The translations under genes and the position numbers were made by a program. A stretch of DNA of 64,000 nt from contig JAHLKV010000001.1 of the NCBI GenBank assembly GCA_020444475.1, forward strand, positions 496,001 to 560,000. Direction: 5' to 3'. Below, one piece after another: positions 27,393 to 35,945 of the stretch. Position 1 is the first letter of the stretch. Each line of letters starts with the position of its first letter. The notes under the pieces were generated by a model that made no database searches, was not told the origin of the DNA, and worked only from the letters and a program-made list of their open reading frames with translations. The stretch is from a bacterium. GTDB taxonomy: Bacteria > Zixibacteria > MSB-5A5 > GN15 > FEB-12.

Positions 27393-28925
27393 TTACCTCT
27401 GCGCGTGAAGGTATTCGATCATCTTCTCAATAACGCCGGGGATCGAGTGCGTGGTCGCTTCGACCGTCACTTTCATTCCCAGGTGCTCGATTACTTTCGT
27501 CGTCGATGGTCCTATCGAGACCACCTTGCAGCCGGATAGCCTGTTCAACTCGTCGGCACTCAGATTCGCCACCAGACCGTCGGCGGATGACCCCGAAGTA
27601 AATACGATGAAATCCGGCAGGTAGCGGAATAGTTTTTCTTTCAGGTTTTCGGGCCAGGTCGGCGTAAAGGTTTCATATACCGTCAGCGGGACAATGTTCG
27701 CGCCGATCGCCGAGAGGGCATCTTCGGCCGTGCTGTCGGCCAGATTGCCTCGCACCCGTACGACGTTGGCTCCGGACAGCGTGAGCTGTTCGATCATCTC
27801 TCTCGAGAGCGTCGTGACAGTCGCTTTCGACGGGACGAAGTCGGGTGACAGGTGATAGTGCTCCATGGCGCGGGCAGTACCATAACCGATCGCTGCAATC
27901 TTGAATGTCGACAGCTTCCGGATATCTTTGTATCGATTGACGTACTGATCGACAAAATACCGCACCGCGTTTTCGCTGGTGAGGATCAGCCAGCGATTGT
28001 ACTCCGGCAGGCGGTCGAACCGGGACCAGCCGTCAAGGTCGGCACACTCGCGCGTAGCGATAGTCGGATAGCTCAGTACTTCGGCGCCGAGATCCCGCAG
28101 ATGACGGTAGACCGGTTCGGCCTGGTCGGCCGGGCGGGTGATCATTACCCGCTGGCCGAACAACGGCCGCCCGGAAAACCACTCCACCTGATCCTTCAAA
28201 TCGATGACCTCACCGATCACGATCAAGGCCGGCGGCTGGACGTCCTTTTCCTTCGCGAGTGCCGGAAGGGTCGCCAAAGTCGCCGTAAAGACGCGCTGGG
28301 TGCTGAACGTGCCGCGCTCGATCACTCCGGCAGGTGTATCCGGCGACATGCCGTGAGCAATCAGCTCGTCGGATAGCTGCCCCATCTGGCTTACACCCAT
28401 ATAGATCACGATGGTCGAGAACTTCGCTTTCGCCACCCAGTCCCACTGGACCATCGACTCACACGCCGTCCCCTTGTGACCGGTGACGTACATGACTAGC
28501 GAGGCCTTGCGTCGATCGGTGGGCGGAATGCCGGCGTAGGCAAGCGCCGCCGACGCCGAGGTCACGCCGGGTACGATCTCATAGGCAATGCCGTTCTCGC
28601 GCAGTTCAGATGCTTCTTCGGCGCCGCGCCCGAATGTAAACGGGTCACCGCCTTTGAGACGAGCGACGCGTTTGCCTTCTTTGGCAATCGAGACAAGCAG
28701 GGCGTTGATTTCTTCCTGGGGCAGCTTATGCACGGAAGAGATCTTGCCAACATATCGTCGCTCCACCCGCTCTGGAAGCGTAACGATCAGCTCGTCGGGA
28801 ATGAGATTATCGTAGATGACGACATCGCATTCCTCGAGCAACTGCCGTCCACGAACCGTGATCAGGTCCGGATTGCCCGGGCCTGCTCCGATCAAAAACA
28901 CCATACCGGTCTTGCTGTCGTTCAT
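27393..28925 (-). CDS. cobA-hemD: Fused uroporphyrinogen-III C-methyltransferase / uroporphyrinogen-III synthase
   Basis: 510 aa, two enzymes in one chain. Residues 1-250 are the SAM-dependent methylase (GAGPGNPDLITVRG at 13-26, LKGGDPFTFGRGAEE near 90-104), which makes precorrin-2. Residues about 255-510 are a HemD-type synthase domain (GQRVMITRPADQAEP and VSIGPSTTKVIEHLG), which closes the tetrapyrrole ring. This fusion is common in anaerobes. It takes hydroxymethylbilane to precorrin-2 on the way to siroheme for DsrAB. Confidence 0.95.
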   Translation of the reverse strand: MNDSKTGMVFLIGAGPGNPDLITVRGRQLLEECDVVIYDNLIPDELIVTLPERVERRYVGKISSVHKLPQEEINALLVSIAKEGKRVARLKGGDPFTFGRGAEEASELRENGIAYEIVPGVTSASAALAYAGIPPTDRRKASLVMYVTGHKGTACESMVQWDWVAKAKFSTIVIYMGVSQMGQLSDELIAHGMSPDTPAGVIERGTFSTQRVFTATLATLPALAKEKDVQPPALIVIGEVIDLKDQVEWFSGRPLFGQRVMITRPADQAEPVYRHLRDLGAEVLSYPTIATRECADLDGWSRFDRLPEYNRWLILTSENAVRYFVDQYVNRYKDIRKLSTFKIAAIGYGTARAMEHYHLSPDFVPSKATVTTLSREMIEQLTLSGANVVRVRGNLADSTAEDALSAIGANIVPLTVYETFTPTWPENLKEKLFRYLPDFIVFTSGSSADGLVANLSADELNRLSGCKVVSIGPSTTKVIEHLGMKVTVEATTHSIPGVIEKMIEYLHAQR

Positions 28926-28929
28926 AGTC

Positions 28930-29844
28930 TCACTCTAAGAGATCTGCTGCGCCCTGCGCGTGGAGTTCTTCGGCTACCCGATCGGCGAGGATCAGTCGGT
29001 CATCGAGGTCCGCCGTTCGTTCACTGCTGATTCGCTTCTCCCCGGACTTGTTGAGTACCGAAGCGATCAAACGAATCGAGTCACTGTCGACGGTCGCGGC
29101 GCAACCGACCGCCGCACTGCACCCGGCGCCGAGCCGTTCGAGCAGGCGACGTTCGGTCTCAACAGCCATGAGCGTAGCCTGGTCGTTGATGGTTTCCGCA
29201 ATAGCGACGACGCCGCTGTCGGCAGCGCGACACTGCACGGCCAGTGCGCCCTGCCCACCGGCGGGAACAAAGCGCTCGATGGGCAACAGATGCAGGATGA
29301 ATTGCTGCATATCGAGCCGGTTCAGTCCGGCGGCGGCCATGATCAGGGCATCGTATTCTCCGGCGTTCAGCTTCTCGATACGCGTTTCGACATTCCCGCG
29401 AATATCACGGACGCGGAGATCGGGACGAACGGACAGGAGCATGGCGCGGCGTCGCGGTGAGCTGGTACCGACGACGGCGCCGTGGGGAGTGTCGTCGATA
29501 CGCCGCCCCTCATGCGACAGCCAGGCATCGGCACGCTCTTCGCGCTCTGGCACGGCGGCTAGGACGAGCCCCTCTGTCATGACCGACGGAAGGTCTTTCG
29601 CACTGTGAACTGCCATGTCTACTTCGTTATCGAGCAGGGCCTGTTCGATCGCCTTGGTGAAGACACCTACCCCGCCCATCTGCTCGAGCGGGCGAGTGCG
29701 GTCTTCATCGCCGCCGGTGCTTATGCGCACCATCCTGAATTCGATATCGGGATGAGCCCGCTGCAGGTGTGCGACCACCCACATTGACTGGGTTACCGCC
29801 AGGCGACTGGCCCGGGTGCCAACTCGTATAATCGCACGTGTCAT
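28930..29844 (-). CDS. hemC: Hydroxymethylbilane synthase (porphobilinogen deaminase)
   Basis: 304 aa. The N-terminal IRVGTRASRLAVTQS is family-typical. The dipyrromethane cofactor Cys is in LGAGCSAAVG near residue 242. It polymerises four porphobilinogens into hydroxymethylbilane. It starts 22 bp after met8 ends and is 4 bp before cobA/hemD, consistent with a single transcript. Confidence 0.97.
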   Translation of the reverse strand: MTRAIIRVGTRASRLAVTQSMWVVAHLQRAHPDIEFRMVRISTGGDEDRTRPLEQMGGVGVFTKAIEQALLDNEVDMAVHSAKDLPSVMTEGLVLAAVPEREERADAWLSHEGRRIDDTPHGAVVGTSSPRRRAMLLSVRPDLRVRDIRGNVETRIEKLNAGEYDALIMAAAGLNRLDMQQFILHLLPIERFVPAGGQGALAVQCRAADSGVVAIAETINDQATLMAVETERRLLERLGAGCSAAVGCAATVDSDSIRLIASVLNKSGEKRISSERTADLDDRLILADRVAEELHAQGAADLLE

Positions 29845-29866
29845 AACAGATCTTCGCTGACGCCCA

Positions 29867-30505
29867 TTAGAAGTTCAGCATGCGCTCCAGTTCAGCTTCG
29901 ATCTCGCTTTCGTCTTTCTCCTTGAGCATTGCTTTCCAGTCAGCTTCGAGGAATCGTTCGAAGCAGGCGTTGCGTTTCTCCATATCGCTCCCCCATTTCT
30001 CCTGCACACGAGACCGAAACGAACCCGCTAGACCCATCAGCTTCTCCCAATGCTCGGGAAAGATGTTTTCGAGGATAAGGCGAAGGTGCCCGGCCAGAAA
30101 CGGTGCGGTGCCGTCGGTGGAAATCGCCAGCGTGAGCGTGTCGCGTCGCACGACAGCCGGGAAAATGAAATCACACAGCGGCGGATTGTCGACCACGTTG
30201 CAGATCGCCGAGGTGTTTCGCGTGTCGTCGTACACCTGTTTGTTGACCGCCTCGCTGTCGGAAGCCGCGATGACGATGGCATACTTGCCGGCTTCGGACG
30301 GTATGTACTCCCGCTTTTCGATTTTCACCATGCCACGTTCACCGAAGTACTCGATCTTGGGGTCGAGCTTCGGCGCAATGACCGTGATGGAAGTCGCGTA
30401 GTCGAGCAGGTTTTCTATTTTGCGAAGAGCCACCGTTCCACCGCCCACCACCAGGCAGGCGCGTTTCTCAACGGTGAGGCTAATCGGAAGGTATCGGTTG
30501 GCCAT
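29867..30505 (-). CDS. Precorrin-2 dehydrogenase / sirohydrochlorin ferrochelatase, Met8/CysG-N type
   Basis: 212 aa. The NAD-binding LVVGGGTVALRKIENLL is at about 18-34 and the ICNVVDNPPLCDF segment near 103 carries the Asp that both activities need in Met8-type enzymes. It oxidises precorrin-2 and can insert iron to give siroheme. The C-terminal domain after 130 is helical, as in CysG-N. This step links the pathway directly to dissimilatory sulfite reductase. Whether it performs the chelatase step itself is not certain. Confidence 0.92.
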   Translation of the reverse strand: MANRYLPISLTVEKRACLVVGGGTVALRKIENLLDYATSITVIAPKLDPKIEYFGERGMVKIEKREYIPSEAGKYAIVIAASDSEAVNKQVYDDTRNTSAICNVVDNPPLCDFIFPAVVRRDTLTLAISTDGTAPFLAGHLRLILENIFPEHWEKLMGLAGSFRSRVQEKWGSDMEKRNACFERFLEADWKAMLKEKDESEIEAELERMLNF

Positions 30506-30516
30506 GGAGCCGTCTC

Positions 30517-31734
30517 CTATTCTTCGGGCGTCTCGTTGACGCGATTTTGTACGTGCAACAACTTCTGGACAAGGTGCCGGCTGGCGTGGTCGAGCTCTTC
30601 GCGAAGCTCGATCGGCAGCTTCTTCATAAGGCGAGCCAGTTCCAGCCGCCGCATGTGTTCGAACGATCGATCGAGCATACCGTTGGCCAGTTCCTGATGG
30701 GCGTGTGAATACCAGTACATGAATTCCGCGAGGCGCTGCTCGACGATCTGTTCGGCCTGTGGGATGGCGTCGTTGCGGTACTGCCGGTTCTCTTCGACGA
30801 AGATCTTCAGCCGGTCGAGATCGAGAAACTCAACATGCGGCAGAGGGTTGTCTGCATCGTACTCGATATCTCGAGGGACAGCCATATCCACAATAATCAT
30901 GAGAGATCCATCGCGCTTCGCTGTCAGCGATTCCAACTCAGATCTACCAACAACCGGTTCCTCGGAAGCAGTGCAGCTGATGACGATGTCCGCCTTTTCG
31001 AGCAGCGCGTGCAATTCGGCCAGCGAGTGTCCGCGAAGCCCGAACCGTCCGGCGAGACCATCGGCCTTGTCTTGCGTGCGGTTGGCGAACATGAAGTCGC
31101 CGATCTCAAGCCGCGACATGCTCGAAGCCGCCAGTGCTATCATCTGGCTGGCGCCGATAAAGAGCACGTTGCGACGGGGCAGCGATTCCAGTCGCGAAGC
31201 GATAAACTCGACCGCCGCCGATGCGACACTGCAGGCCCCCTTGCCCATCTCCGTATCGGTGCGAACCTGCTTGCCGACCCGGAAGGCCTGATGGAAGAGC
31301 CGATGCAGGATGCGTCCGGCGGTCCTGACCGTGCACGCCGAGCTGTAGGCATCCTTCAACTGGCCGAGGATCTGGGATTCACCGACTACCATCGAGTCGA
31401 CACCGGCTGCAACCTGAAAGAGATGTCGCGCCGCCTTTTTATCTTTGAGTAGATAGAATGAATCTGTCAGCGGCGAGATGTCGCTCTCCCGGACACGCTT
31501 GTAGAAGGCCCTGACGATGTCGAGGGGTTCATCGAGGCGGTCGGCGACAAAGTAGAATTCGATACGATTGCAGGTGGAGACGATGGCGGATTCCATGACG
31601 CCGGGGATCTCGGTGAATGCAACCTGGCAGTCGGCCAGCTCTTCGCGGCCGATCTGAAGTTTCTCGCGCTCGTCCTGCGAGGCGCTTTTATGATTGACAC
31701 CACAGACGTATAAATACCACGGCGCCACAGCCAT
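30517..31734 (-). CDS. hemA: Glutamyl-tRNA reductase
   Basis: 405 aa. The catalytic Cys is in STCNRIEFY near residue 54. The NADPH domain is around 170-300 and the dimerisation helix at the C-terminus. It makes glutamate-1-semialdehyde, the entry to tetrapyrroles by the C5 route. hemL, needed next, is not in this window. It lies 11 bp before the met8-like gene and 43 bp after the CoA-disulfide reductase-like gene. Confidence 0.96.
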   Translation of the reverse strand: MAVAPWYLYVCGVNHKSASQDEREKLQIGREELADCQVAFTEIPGVMESAIVSTCNRIEFYFVADRLDEPLDIVRAFYKRVRESDISPLTDSFYLLKDKKAARHLFQVAAGVDSMVVGESQILGQLKDAYSSACTVRTAGRILHRLFHQAFRVGKQVRTDTEMGKGACSVASAAVEFIASRLESLPRRNVLFIGASQMIALAASSMSRLEIGDFMFANRTQDKADGLAGRFGLRGHSLAELHALLEKADIVISCTASEEPVVGRSELESLTAKRDGSLMIIVDMAVPRDIEYDADNPLPHVEFLDLDRLKIFVEENRQYRNDAIPQAEQIVEQRLAEFMYWYSHAHQELANGMLDRSFEHMRRLELARLMKKLPIELREELDHASRHLVQKLLHVQNRVNETPEE

Positions 31735-31777
31735 ACGAACCCTTTCCTCTCGCCCGGACTCAGCGGTTGAATATACG

Positions 31778-33463
31778 CTATTCCTTTAGCGCGTGCAACC
31801 CTCCACCGATAATTGTGACGTTTTTGAATCCATTTTGCCGCAAAACGACCGCCGCCTGGTAGGAGCGCGGTCCCCGTGCGCAGATAATCCGAACCGGCTT
31901 CTCCGGGTCCAGCTCTCCGAGCCGACCGCGAAGCTCCCCGATCGGGATCACCAGCCACTGCCGTTCTTCCGGCGCGGCAGACTCCGGCAGCGGCTCGGCT
32001 TTGATCTCGTCTTCTTCCCTGACATCAAGCCACTGCGTCCCGGCATCGCCGCTGTCGAAATCCGGCGACTCAAACACCACCCCGCGCTGCTGCGCCATCG
32101 CCTGACAGGCCAGATGATAGAGTGGATCAAGTGCTTCCGAGAACGGTGGCGCGTAGGCGTGCTCGTGATCGAAGAGGTCTTTGATGGTCGAGGCATGGTA
32201 GAGGAAGGCCGAGAAAACGTCGGCCCGCCGGCAAACATCACCGCGCCCGACCACCTGCAAACCTAACAGACAGAGATTGTCGGGACGGTAAACCAGTTTG
32301 CAGACGATGTCATCGTGCTCCATGAAGTAGGTAGGCCGATCGGAGTAGGTACCCCAGACGGCGTCGGGTGCATACCCGGCCTTCTCGGCGGCGGCCTGAG
32401 TCAGGCCGACGGTGGCGACATTCAATTCACCGACCTTCACGATAAACGCGCCGACCGCTCCATTGTACGGTATGCTTCCGCCGTCGATATGGTCAGCGAT
32501 CACCCAGCCATGACGGTTCGCCAGTGAGCCCATCGGGATGTAGAACTTCTCGCCGGTGATACGATTCATCGTCTCGACGCAGTCGCCGCCGGCGTAGATA
32601 TTCGGATCAGAGGTCTGCATGTATTCGTTGACGCTGATCGCGCCGGTGGCGCCGATCTCCAAACCACAGTCGCGGGCCAGCGCGACATTCGGTCGGACAC
32701 CCAGGCAGATGAAGACGTAGTCGGTCTCTACCTTCCCCACACCGTCGATTGATACGACAGGCGATCCATCTGGTGCAAGATCGATACCCTTCACTTTGGC
32801 ACGGCGATGGAAAACTACATCCTGCGCCTGAAGGTGCCGGTGCAGAATCGCCGACATGTCGGTGTCGAGCACATATGGCAGGAGGCGGTCCTCGGCTTCG
32901 ACAATCGTGGTCTCGATACCCCAGAGATCTCCAAGAGCGCCGATCAATTCGACCCCGATAAACCCGGCGCCGATAACCACTGCCCGGCCGACTTTACCCT
33001 GCTCGGCAAGTTTGCGAAAGTGGGCGGCGTCATCGAGGGTGTGAAACGTCTGCACCAGCGGTGATTCCGGAACGGGAAAGGGGGCTTCTTTCGGTGTCGC
33101 GCCGGTGGCCAGGACAAGCTTGCCGTAGCCGTGCTCGACCGTCTCACCGGATGCCATCCGGACGGTGACGGTCTTGCTCTCGCGGTTGATAGCCTTGACT
33201 TCAGCGCCGAGGTGAGCGGTGAACCCTTTGGTATCTCTGAAGAAGTTCACATCGCGGGTCACCCCGTACTGTGTCTCGGTCAGGACGCCGGGGCCTGCGA
33301 GGTCGCCCGAGGCCAGCCAGGGCATCCCGCACGAGGCGGTCGAGAGATGCGCTTCTTTCTGAAACAGCGTGATTTTCGTTTGAGAGTTGCGCCGCGCCAG
33401 GACGGCGGCCGTTTTGGGACCGCAGGCTATGCCACCTACTATGACAACATCCGAAGATTCCAC
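31778..33463 (-). CDS. CoA-disulfide/persulfide reductase-like flavoprotein with C-terminal rhodanese domain
   Basis: 561 aa. Residues 1-450 are a pyridine nucleotide-disulfide oxidoreductase of the CoADR/NADH oxidase type: an FAD motif at the start and the redox Cys in S-T-A-S-C-G-M-P-W near residue 45. Residues about 465-561 are a rhodanese domain with the active loop CARGPRS. Fused CoADR-rhodanese enzymes reduce CoA persulfides or polysulfide with NADH. Here it sits between dsrP and hemA, so handling of sulfane sulfur is likely. The physiological acceptor is unknown. Confidence 0.9.
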   Translation of the reverse strand: MESSDVVIVGGIACGPKTAAVLARRNSQTKITLFQKEAHLSTASCGMPWLASGDLAGPGVLTETQYGVTRDVNFFRDTKGFTAHLGAEVKAINRESKTVTVRMASGETVEHGYGKLVLATGATPKEAPFPVPESPLVQTFHTLDDAAHFRKLAEQGKVGRAVVIGAGFIGVELIGALGDLWGIETTIVEAEDRLLPYVLDTDMSAILHRHLQAQDVVFHRRAKVKGIDLAPDGSPVVSIDGVGKVETDYVFICLGVRPNVALARDCGLEIGATGAISVNEYMQTSDPNIYAGGDCVETMNRITGEKFYIPMGSLANRHGWVIADHIDGGSIPYNGAVGAFIVKVGELNVATVGLTQAAAEKAGYAPDAVWGTYSDRPTYFMEHDDIVCKLVYRPDNLCLLGLQVVGRGDVCRRADVFSAFLYHASTIKDLFDHEHAYAPPFSEALDPLYHLACQAMAQQRGVVFESPDFDSGDAGTQWLDVREEDEIKAEPLPESAAPEERQWLVIPIGELRGRLGELDPEKPVRIICARGPRSYQAAVVLRQNGFKNVTIIGGGLHALKE

Positions 33464-33488
33464 AACACCGATCTTCCTGTTAACAACA

Positions 33489-33519
33489 GGCCGGTCTGGT
33501 CGTGTCCGACCGACCGGCC
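33489..33519 (-). other. Intercistronic hairpin between dsrP and the CoADR-rhodanese gene
   Basis: GGCCGGTC and GACCGGCC form an 8-bp GC-rich stem in the 110-bp gap after dsrP. There is no U-run on the minus strand, so it is more likely a processing or partial attenuation point than a full stop. Confidence 0.5.
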
Positions 33520-33573
33520 CATTGCGTTTTTCTCACCAGGGCGCCTAGAATCGCCCATTTTTCAAGAGTCTTG

Positions 33574-34746
33574 CTATTTGTAGCCCTCGGTCCGAAGCTG
33601 GTGCCGTACGGACAGCGTCATCTTGTAGAAGACGGTCACGAGCAGCGCGCCCATGGCATAGATGCCGAGCGAGATCAGCAGTTCGGGCAGAGTCGGAATA
33701 TAGTCAACCACATGGCCGAGAACGGTCGGCACGAAGCCCGCGATCACCATCGCCAGACCCTTGTCGATCCACAGCGACAGGACAACTGCGATGCACGCCA
33801 CAACGAGTATCGACTCGTTGCGACGCGTCTTCGGATTGAACAGCAGGATCAGCGAAACGACCGCCAGAATCACCGACGTCCACATCCAGCCGACATAGGT
33901 CGCATGTCCTTCGATCCCGACGAACAGATACTGGAAATGCGCCATGTGCTCGGGGATGTTCGAGTAGATCGCCGTGAAGACCTCCATCAGCACGAAGAAG
34001 ACGTTGACGGCCATCGCGTAGGTGGCGATGATCGCCAGCTTCTGCACCGGTTCACGACCGGCGTCGAACTTCGTGAACTTGCGAAGGATCAGCACCAGCA
34101 GAATCAGCAGGGCCGGACCGGTCGCAAAGGCTGACGCCAAGAAGCGCGGCGCCAGGATGGCGGTCAGCCAGAACGGGCGAGCCGCCAAACCGGAGTACAG
34201 AAACGCCGTCACCGTGTGAATGGAGAAGGCCCACGGGATCGACAGGATGATAATCGGCTTGATCCAGCCGGGTGGCGCGATACCTTTGCGTTCGGCAGTC
34301 AGCGTCACACGCGAGATCAGTACGTTCAGTACGAGATAGCCGAACAGCACCACGGTATCCCAGAACATCAGCGAGTGCGGACTCGGATACAGAAAGACAT
34401 TGGTGATGCGGAACGGCTGACCCATATCCACAAAAATGAAGGTCATGCACATGATCACCGACGCCACGGCGATGAACTCGCCGAGGATCGTGATCTTGCC
34501 GAATTCCTTGTAGTTGTGCAGGTAGTACGGCAGGACGACCATCACGGCCGAAGCCGCCACACCAACCATAAACGTGAACTGGGCGATATAGAAACCCCAG
34601 GTGACATCCCGGCTCAGTCCGGTGATACCCAGACCGATCTGGTACTGGTAGCGGATGTAGGTGTACGCCGCCACCGCAATGGTTGTCACGAGGAGAGCGA
34701 TCCATCCCCAGTACTGCTTATTACCGGATAATGCTTTCTCAATCAT
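33574..34746 (-). CDS. dsrP: DsrP, NrfD-family membrane subunit of the DsrMKJOP complex
   Basis: 390 aa with about ten membrane helices, of the NrfD/PsrC type. It has no cofactor motif of its own; the family exchanges electrons with the quinone pool on the periplasmic side and partners with the Fe-S subunit DsrO. It starts 7 bp after dsrO and closes the MKJOP block. Confidence 0.95.
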   Translation of the reverse strand: MIEKALSGNKQYWGWIALLVTTIAVAAYTYIRYQYQIGLGITGLSRDVTWGFYIAQFTFMVGVAASAVMVVLPYYLHNYKEFGKITILGEFIAVASVIMCMTFIFVDMGQPFRITNVFLYPSPHSLMFWDTVVLFGYLVLNVLISRVTLTAERKGIAPPGWIKPIIILSIPWAFSIHTVTAFLYSGLAARPFWLTAILAPRFLASAFATGPALLILLVLILRKFTKFDAGREPVQKLAIIATYAMAVNVFFVLMEVFTAIYSNIPEHMAHFQYLFVGIEGHATYVGWMWTSVILAVVSLILLFNPKTRRNESILVVACIAVVLSLWIDKGLAMVIAGFVPTVLGHVVDYIPTLPELLISLGIYAMGALLVTVFYKMTLSVRHQLRTEGYK

Positions 34747-34753
34747 GACAACC

Positions 34754-35545
34754 TCACACTATATAGAATATCTCAGGTGCTGTTCCCAGTTCGGGACGTC
34801 GACGAATGGTGAAGTGTTCACGCAGCAGCGCTCGCACTTCGGACTCGGGATCCTCCAGATCCCCGAATGCAAGTGCCTTCGCCGGACAGGCTTCGACACA
34901 CGCCGGAAGCAGTCCCTTCGCCAGACGCTCTTCGCAGAACGTACACTTCTCCACCACGCCCCGCGTGCGGGTCGGGAAGGACTCGTCGATCTTCTCAATA
35001 TGCGGCCGCGGATCGCGCCAGTTGAACGACCGCGAGCCGTAGGGACAGGCCACCACGCAATACCGACAGCCGATACACCGGTGCCAGTCCATCATGACGA
35101 TACCATCCGACTCCCGCTTCCAGGTCGCTTCGGTCGGACAGACCCGCGTACAGGGCGGGTTGTCACAATGATTGCACAGCAGCGGCACATTCGTATGCCT
35201 GATTTCGTCGGTGATATACTCGTGTTCCTGACCGTGGAAGGCGTGTTCGAAATGCTCCTTCCAGATCCACTTGATTTCGTCTTTGGGATTGCCGAAATCG
35301 GGGACGTTGTGTCGTTCGTGGCAGGCCTTGATACAGACATCGCAGCCTTCCTTCTCCCGACACTTCGACAGATCGCACACCATCGCCCAGCGTTTCGCAG
35401 TGAGGGGCGTCTCGAACGATCCCGTCTTCGGAGCAGCCACCGAGGTGGAGTCCTCCTGTGCCAGGACATTGATTCCCTTGCCACCGGCCAGCGCGAGGGC
35501 AGTGAGACCCGACACCTTCATGAACTTTCGCCGATCAATTGACAT
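34754..35545 (-). CDS. dsrO: DsrO, periplasmic Fe-S subunit of DsrMKJOP
   Basis: 263 aa. A twin-arginine signal (D-R-R-K-F-M-K at the start, then a hydrophobic stretch to about residue 30) sends it folded across the membrane. Several [4Fe-4S] motifs follow: CREKEGCDVCIKAC, CNHCDNPPCTRVCP, CIGCRYCVVACPYG and CTFCEERLAKGLLPACVEACP. It links haem subunit DsrJ and DsrP. Its 3' neighbour in the operon is dsrP, and it overlaps the end of dsrJ by 11 bp. Confidence 0.95.
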   Translation of the reverse strand: MSIDRRKFMKVSGLTALALAGGKGINVLAQEDSTSVAAPKTGSFETPLTAKRWAMVCDLSKCREKEGCDVCIKACHERHNVPDFGNPKDEIKWIWKEHFEHAFHGQEHEYITDEIRHTNVPLLCNHCDNPPCTRVCPTEATWKRESDGIVMMDWHRCIGCRYCVVACPYGSRSFNWRDPRPHIEKIDESFPTRTRGVVEKCTFCEERLAKGLLPACVEACPAKALAFGDLEDPESEVRALLREHFTIRRRPELGTAPEIFYIV

Positions 35546-35945
35546 AGGTCACCTCCTGGCGAGTCGGGGTTTCGGGAACAATGTGGCAGTCCCAGCAGTA
35601 CGGATCGACCGCCATAAACGTGTGACACTCGTCACAGAACTTCTCCTTGTCGGCGTGACAGTCAAGACACGTATTCGTCAAACTCATCTCGAAGTGCTGA
35701 CCGTCGGGAGCGGCAAAGATCCGCTCGCCATTGCGAACCACCCGTTCGCGCCAGTCATCGAGCAGATCCATGTGGTTCGACCGCATATACGCGGTCTCGA
35801 GCACGCAGGCCTCACCCTTGACGGGCTTGGCGAGTTCCGGCCCCTGAGTCGTGGCCTCTCCACTGGCAAGGTTGTACCACACCGGGAACAACAGCAGCGC
35901 CAGAAAGACCAGTACGCCGATTATTACCTTACCGGAGTCATACAT
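35535..35945 (-). CDS. dsrJ: DsrJ, triheme cytochrome c of DsrMKJOP
   Basis: 136 aa. One N-terminal membrane/signal segment (about 7-24) is followed by three haem c motifs: CLDCH (93-97), CDECH (104-108) and CWDCH (117-121). Cys47 in GEACV corresponds to the cysteine proposed as an unusual haem ligand in known DsrJ. It faces the periplasm. The start overlaps the end of dsrK by a few bases. Confidence 0.96.
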   Translation of the reverse strand: MYDSGKVIIGVLVFLALLLFPVWYNLASGEATTQGPELAKPVKGEACVLETAYMRSNHMDLLDDWRERVVRNGERIFAAPDGQHFEMSLTNTCLDCHADKEKFCDECHTFMAVDPYCWDCHIVPETPTRQEVTYVN

